DNA of 6,606 nt from Candidatus Gallimonas intestinigallinarum. Its GTDB lineage: Bacteria > Bacillota_A > Clostridia > Christensenellales > Borkfalkiaceae. The position numbers and the translations under genes were made by a program. Below are positions 4,105 through 6,606 of this stretch, piece after piece. The stretch spans positions 1 to 6,606 of the forward strand of contig DXBS01000033.1 of assembly GCA_019116405.1 (NCBI GenBank), read 5' to 3'. Position 1 is the stretch's first letter; each line of letters opens with the position of its first letter. Below the pieces are notes generated by a model. That model saw only the letters and a program-made list of their open reading frames with translations, ran no database searches and was not told where the DNA came from.

Positions 4105-5976
4105 ATGGCTCAAACTGCAACTGTAAATCAGGAACCGCAGACGGCAAAGCGCAGCTTTAATAAGACCAAGTTTAAGGACGGCATGGCAAAGTACGTCTTC
4201 CTCGTCTGCGCCTGCATGTCTGTGGTCGCCGTGTTTGGCATCATCGGGTATATTCTGTACGCATCCATCCCCGCATTCCGTGAGATCGGCGTCTTTGATT
4301 TCCTGTTCGGAACGCGCTGGAATCATAACTCGGATGACTACGGTATCCTGCCGATGATCGTAAGCACGTTGGTCGTTACGCTCGGCGCAATTCTCATTGG
4401 CGGTACGGTTGGCGTCTTTACGGCGATTTTCCTCGTGTTCTGGTGCCCCGATAAGTTCCACCTGCAATACACGGGTGAGAATAAGGCGCTCGCGAAATTG
4501 GTTTCCTGGATCAATAAGATCAATCTGCGGTCCTTCTTTGACCAGGTCATCAAGCTGCTTGCGGGTATTCCTTCCGTCATCTTTGGTTATTTTGGCGTGT
4601 CGGTCATCCTTTCCATGATCTCGGGAGCTGACCCGTACGGAATCGGCAAAGGCGCGCTCGCAAGCTCGCTGGTTCTGGCGATCATGATCATTCCGACGGT
4701 CACCTCGCTCTCCAAGAATGCCTTGGAGGCGGTGCCCGAGCACTACTATGAAGGTGCGCTTGCCATGGGCAATACCAAGGCGCAGGCGGTCTTCCGCGTC
4801 GTGTTCCCTGCGGCGCGTTCGGGCGTCATCTCTGCGCTCATCCTCGGCATCGGCAGAGCGGTGGGCGAGACGATGGCGGTCAACATGGTTTCGGGCGGAC
4901 GCGTCTTTTTTCCCACTACGCTGTTTACCGCCATCCGTACGCTCACCACGAACATCGCGATGGAGTTTGCGGATGCCTCGCAGGGGAGTACGTTGTTCAG
5001 TGCACTGTTTGCAACTGGCTTCGTGCTTCTGGTGCTCGTTCTGATCATCAACCTTTCCATCAACTTAGTCCCCAAGGAGTTCAAGGGCAAGCGCGGCAAT
5101 AAGGTGCTGAGCGGTGAAAAGACGGAGATCATCTATCGCAAGAAGGGGCTCATTCCGGAGATCCTGAAGTATGTCGCCATGGTGTTTGCGGCGCTCATCG
5201 TCGTGGTGCTGGCGGCGCTCATCCTGTTCATCCTCATCAACGGCATTCCCCATCTGCGCTGGGATTTCTTGTTCGGCGAATCCAGCTACCAGCATCCTTC
5301 GCTGGTTCCGGCTTTCATTTCTACAGGTTACACCATCCTTATCACGCTTGCGATCTCTCTTCCGCTCGGGATCTGTGCGGCGATCTTCCTTGTGGAGTAC
5401 GCCAAGCCGGGCAGCAAGATCGTCAAGGTGCTGCGTACCTTCATCGATACGCTTGCAGGCGTCCCTTCCATCGTATTCGGTCTGTTCGGAAATCTCCTGT
5501 TCAATACGCTGTTTGGCGGATATTCGGTGATGGCGGGCGCATTTACGATGGTGCTTGTGGTCCTTCCCACGATCATTCGTTCGACGGAGGAGGCGCTCAT
5601 CGCAGTGCCCATGCCCCTTCGGGAGGCGAGCTACGGTCTGGGCGCAAGCAAGGTCAGAACGATCTTCAAGATCGTCCTTCCCTCGGCATTCCCGGGCATT
5701 GCTACGGCAGCGATCCTTGCGATCGGGCGCATCATCGGCGAGTCCGCGGCGCTCATTTATACGTCGGGTATGCTCATCACGACGGCCGGGGCGGCGGCAA
5801 ATCCCATGAACATGGGCAGCACGCTGACGGTGTTCCTGTACATGTGCTGGGCGGAACCCAGCCCGTCCCTCGGATTTAACGAAGCATACGCAACGGCGGT
5901 GGTGCTGCTCATCATTACGGCGCTCCTCAACCTGTGCGTCTGCCTCATTCAACGGCACGTCAAGAAGAAGAGATGA
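4105..5976 (+). CDS. pstCA: Phosphate ABC transporter permease, PstC-PstA fusion
   Basis: The 623-residue protein joins both membrane subunits of the phosphate transporter in one chain. Residues 1 to about 335 are PstC-like and about 345-623 are PstA-like. Each half has about six hydrophobic segments (first half near 29-53, 85-113, 151-172, 185-205, 240-262, 302-322; second half near 352-380, 402-431, 449-470, 475-492, 530-553, 594-616). Each half also has a cytoplasmic EAA loop that docks on the ATPase: EGALAMGNTKAQAVF (216-230) and EASYGLGASKVRTIF (507-521). The repeated LAGIPSVIFG (152-161) and LAGVPSIVFG (450-459), and GRAVGETMA (250-258) and GRIIGESAA (541-549), show the internal duplication. 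A basic linker (about 324-350) connects the halves. The PstC half carries an extra charged loop (about 114-142) beyond the usual length. The start is set by GGAG at 4094-4097, 7 nt upstream. No frameshift is needed, so the fusion is genuine in this sequence. Confidence 0.92.
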   Translation: MAQTATVNQEPQTAKRSFNKTKFKDGMAKYVFLVCACMSVVAVFGIIGYILYASIPAFREIGVFDFLFGTRWNHNSDDYGILPMIVSTLVVTLGAILIGGTVGVFTAIFLVFWCPDKFHLQYTGENKALAKLVSWINKINLRSFFDQVIKLLAGIPSVIFGYFGVSVILSMISGADPYGIGKGALASSLVLAIMIIPTVTSLSKNALEAVPEHYYEGALAMGNTKAQAVFRVVFPAARSGVISALILGIGRAVGETMAVNMVSGGRVFFPTTLFTAIRTLTTNIAMEFADASQGSTLFSALFATGFVLLVLVLIINLSINLVPKEFKGKRGNKVLSGEKTEIIYRKKGLIPEILKYVAMVFAALIVVVLAALILFILINGIPHLRWDFLFGESSYQHPSLVPAFISTGYTILITLAISLPLGICAAIFLVEYAKPGSKIVKVLRTFIDTLAGVPSIVFGLFGNLLFNTLFGGYSVMAGAFTMVLVVLPTIIRSTEEALIAVPMPLREASYGLGASKVRTIFKIVLPSAFPGIATAAILAIGRIIGESAALIYTSGMLITTAGAAANPMNMGSTLTVFLYMCWAEPSPSLGFNEAYATAVVLLIITALLNLCVCLIQRHVKKKR

Positions 5977-5991
5977 TTACGGAGTAAAAAT

Positions 5992-6606
5992 ATGATTAAA
6001 AAGAAAAATACAGCGCCGGAAGGGGTGCACGAAAAGAAGAGTTCGCTCGATATCTTTGATTTCTCGGGCGAAAACGCGATCACCGTCAAGGACGTCGACC
6101 TCTTTTACGGCGAGTTCCAGGCGCTCAAGAAGATCAATATGCAGATGCCCAAGTACAAGATCACGGCAATGATCGGGCCTTCGGGCTGCGGCAAGTCCAC
6201 GCTCATCAAGTCGCTCAACCGCATGAATGACCTCGTCGAGGGCTGCCGCGTCGTGGGCGAGATCAAGATCGGCGGACTGAATATCTACGACAAGCGCGTC
6301 GATCTCTCGGCGCTGCGCAAGAACGTCGGCATGGTGTTCCAGAAGCCCAATCCCTTCCCGATGAGCGTGTACGACAACATTGCCTACGGACCGCGTACCT
6401 TCGGCATCAAGAAGAAGTCGACGCTGGACGAGATTGTCGAGCGCTCCTTAAAGCAGGCCGCCATGTGGGACGAGCTCAAAGACCGTCTCAACAAGTCGGC
6501 GCTGGGACTTTCGGGCGGTCAGCAGCAGCGCCTGTGCATCGCGCGTGCGCTCGCCGTCGGCCCGCAGATCCTTCTCATGGACGAGCCGACCAGCGCGCTC
6601 GACCCC
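5992..6606 (+). CDS. pstB: Phosphate ABC transporter ATPase PstB (partial at window end)
   Basis: The frame runs 205 codons to the window edge without a stop; the family is about 250-270 residues, so about 50-60 remain outside. It is the cytoplasmic ATPase that powers phosphate import through the PstC-PstA channel. Visible motifs are the A-loop region [10 protein letters not shown] (36-45), Walker [10 protein letters not shown] (62-70), RMND (77-80), the Q-loop [10 protein letters not shown] (116-125, Q117) typical of PstB, the signature LSGGQQQR (173-180), and Walker [14 protein letters not shown] (193-205). The first 25 residues are a lysine-rich extension ahead of the usual start of the fold. 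GGAG at 5981-5984, 7 nt before the ATG, supports this start, and only 15 nt separate it from pstCA, so the genes are co-transcribed. A phoU gene often follows pstB, but it would lie outside the window. Confidence 0.95.
   Translation, partial: MIKKKNTAPEGVHEKKSSLDIFDFSGENAITVKDVDLFYGEFQALKKINMQMPKYKITAMIGPSGCGKSTLIKSLNRMNDLVEGCRVVGEIKIGGLNIYDKRVDLSALRKNVGMVFQKPNPFPMSVYDNIAYGPRTFGIKKKSTLDEIVERSLKQAAMWDELKDRLNKSALGLSGGQQQRLCIARALAVGPQILLMDEPTSALDP

Noticed and set aside
5065..5958. A 297-codon minus-strand frame opposite pstCA
   Set aside because: It is highly charged, Arg/Asp-rich antisense of membrane-segment codons, with no start signals and no domain.

Overview
The window comes from a GC-rich Gram-positive bacterium, most likely an anaerobic Clostridia-type Firmicute of gut origin. 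The evidence is strong GGAGG-type ribosome binding sites, consensus sigma-A promoters with 17-bp spacers, a lipoprotein-type PstS, a Firmicutes-style tRNA-targeting tyrosine integrase remnant, and an XRE regulator with a membrane tail. I cannot name the genus from sequence alone.

Layout. (1) Positions 2-364 hold the C-terminal end of a cation-transporting P-type ATPase, followed by a GC-rich hairpin. (2) Positions about 455-1202 are the scar of mobile-element activity at a minus-strand tRNA-Pro(CGG) gene. The parts are a short orphan reading frame on the minus strand, the C-terminal catalytic third of a tyrosine integrase ending in four 12-bp tandem repeats, and a perfect 29-bp direct repeat of the tRNA 3' end (916-944 and 1118-1146). 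The two copies bracket about 170 bp of highly structured DNA, and each copy is followed by its own terminator-like hairpin. (3) Positions 1335-2274 hold a promoter and a membrane-anchored metallophosphoesterase. (4) Positions 2294-2922 hold a promoter, an XRE-family regulator with three predicted membrane segments, and a strong intrinsic terminator. (5) Positions about 2951-6606 hold a phosphate-starvation-type control region and the pst high-affinity phosphate uptake operon: pstS, a fused pstC-pstA permease, and pstB, which runs off the window.

How the genes work together. PstS is the lipid-anchored phosphate receptor, the PstC-PstA fusion forms the complete membrane channel in one polypeptide, and PstB supplies the ATPase. 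Helically phased TTACA-like repeats lie directly upstream of an extended -10 that lacks a good -35, which fits activation by a PhoB/PhoP response regulator. A hairpin between pstS and the permease gene could set a higher level of receptor than of permease.

The two most noteworthy points are these. First, PstS is circularly permuted: the half that normally comes second is encoded first. Second, a 202-bp att-bounded cassette sits at the tRNA-Pro 3' end beside a decayed integrase.
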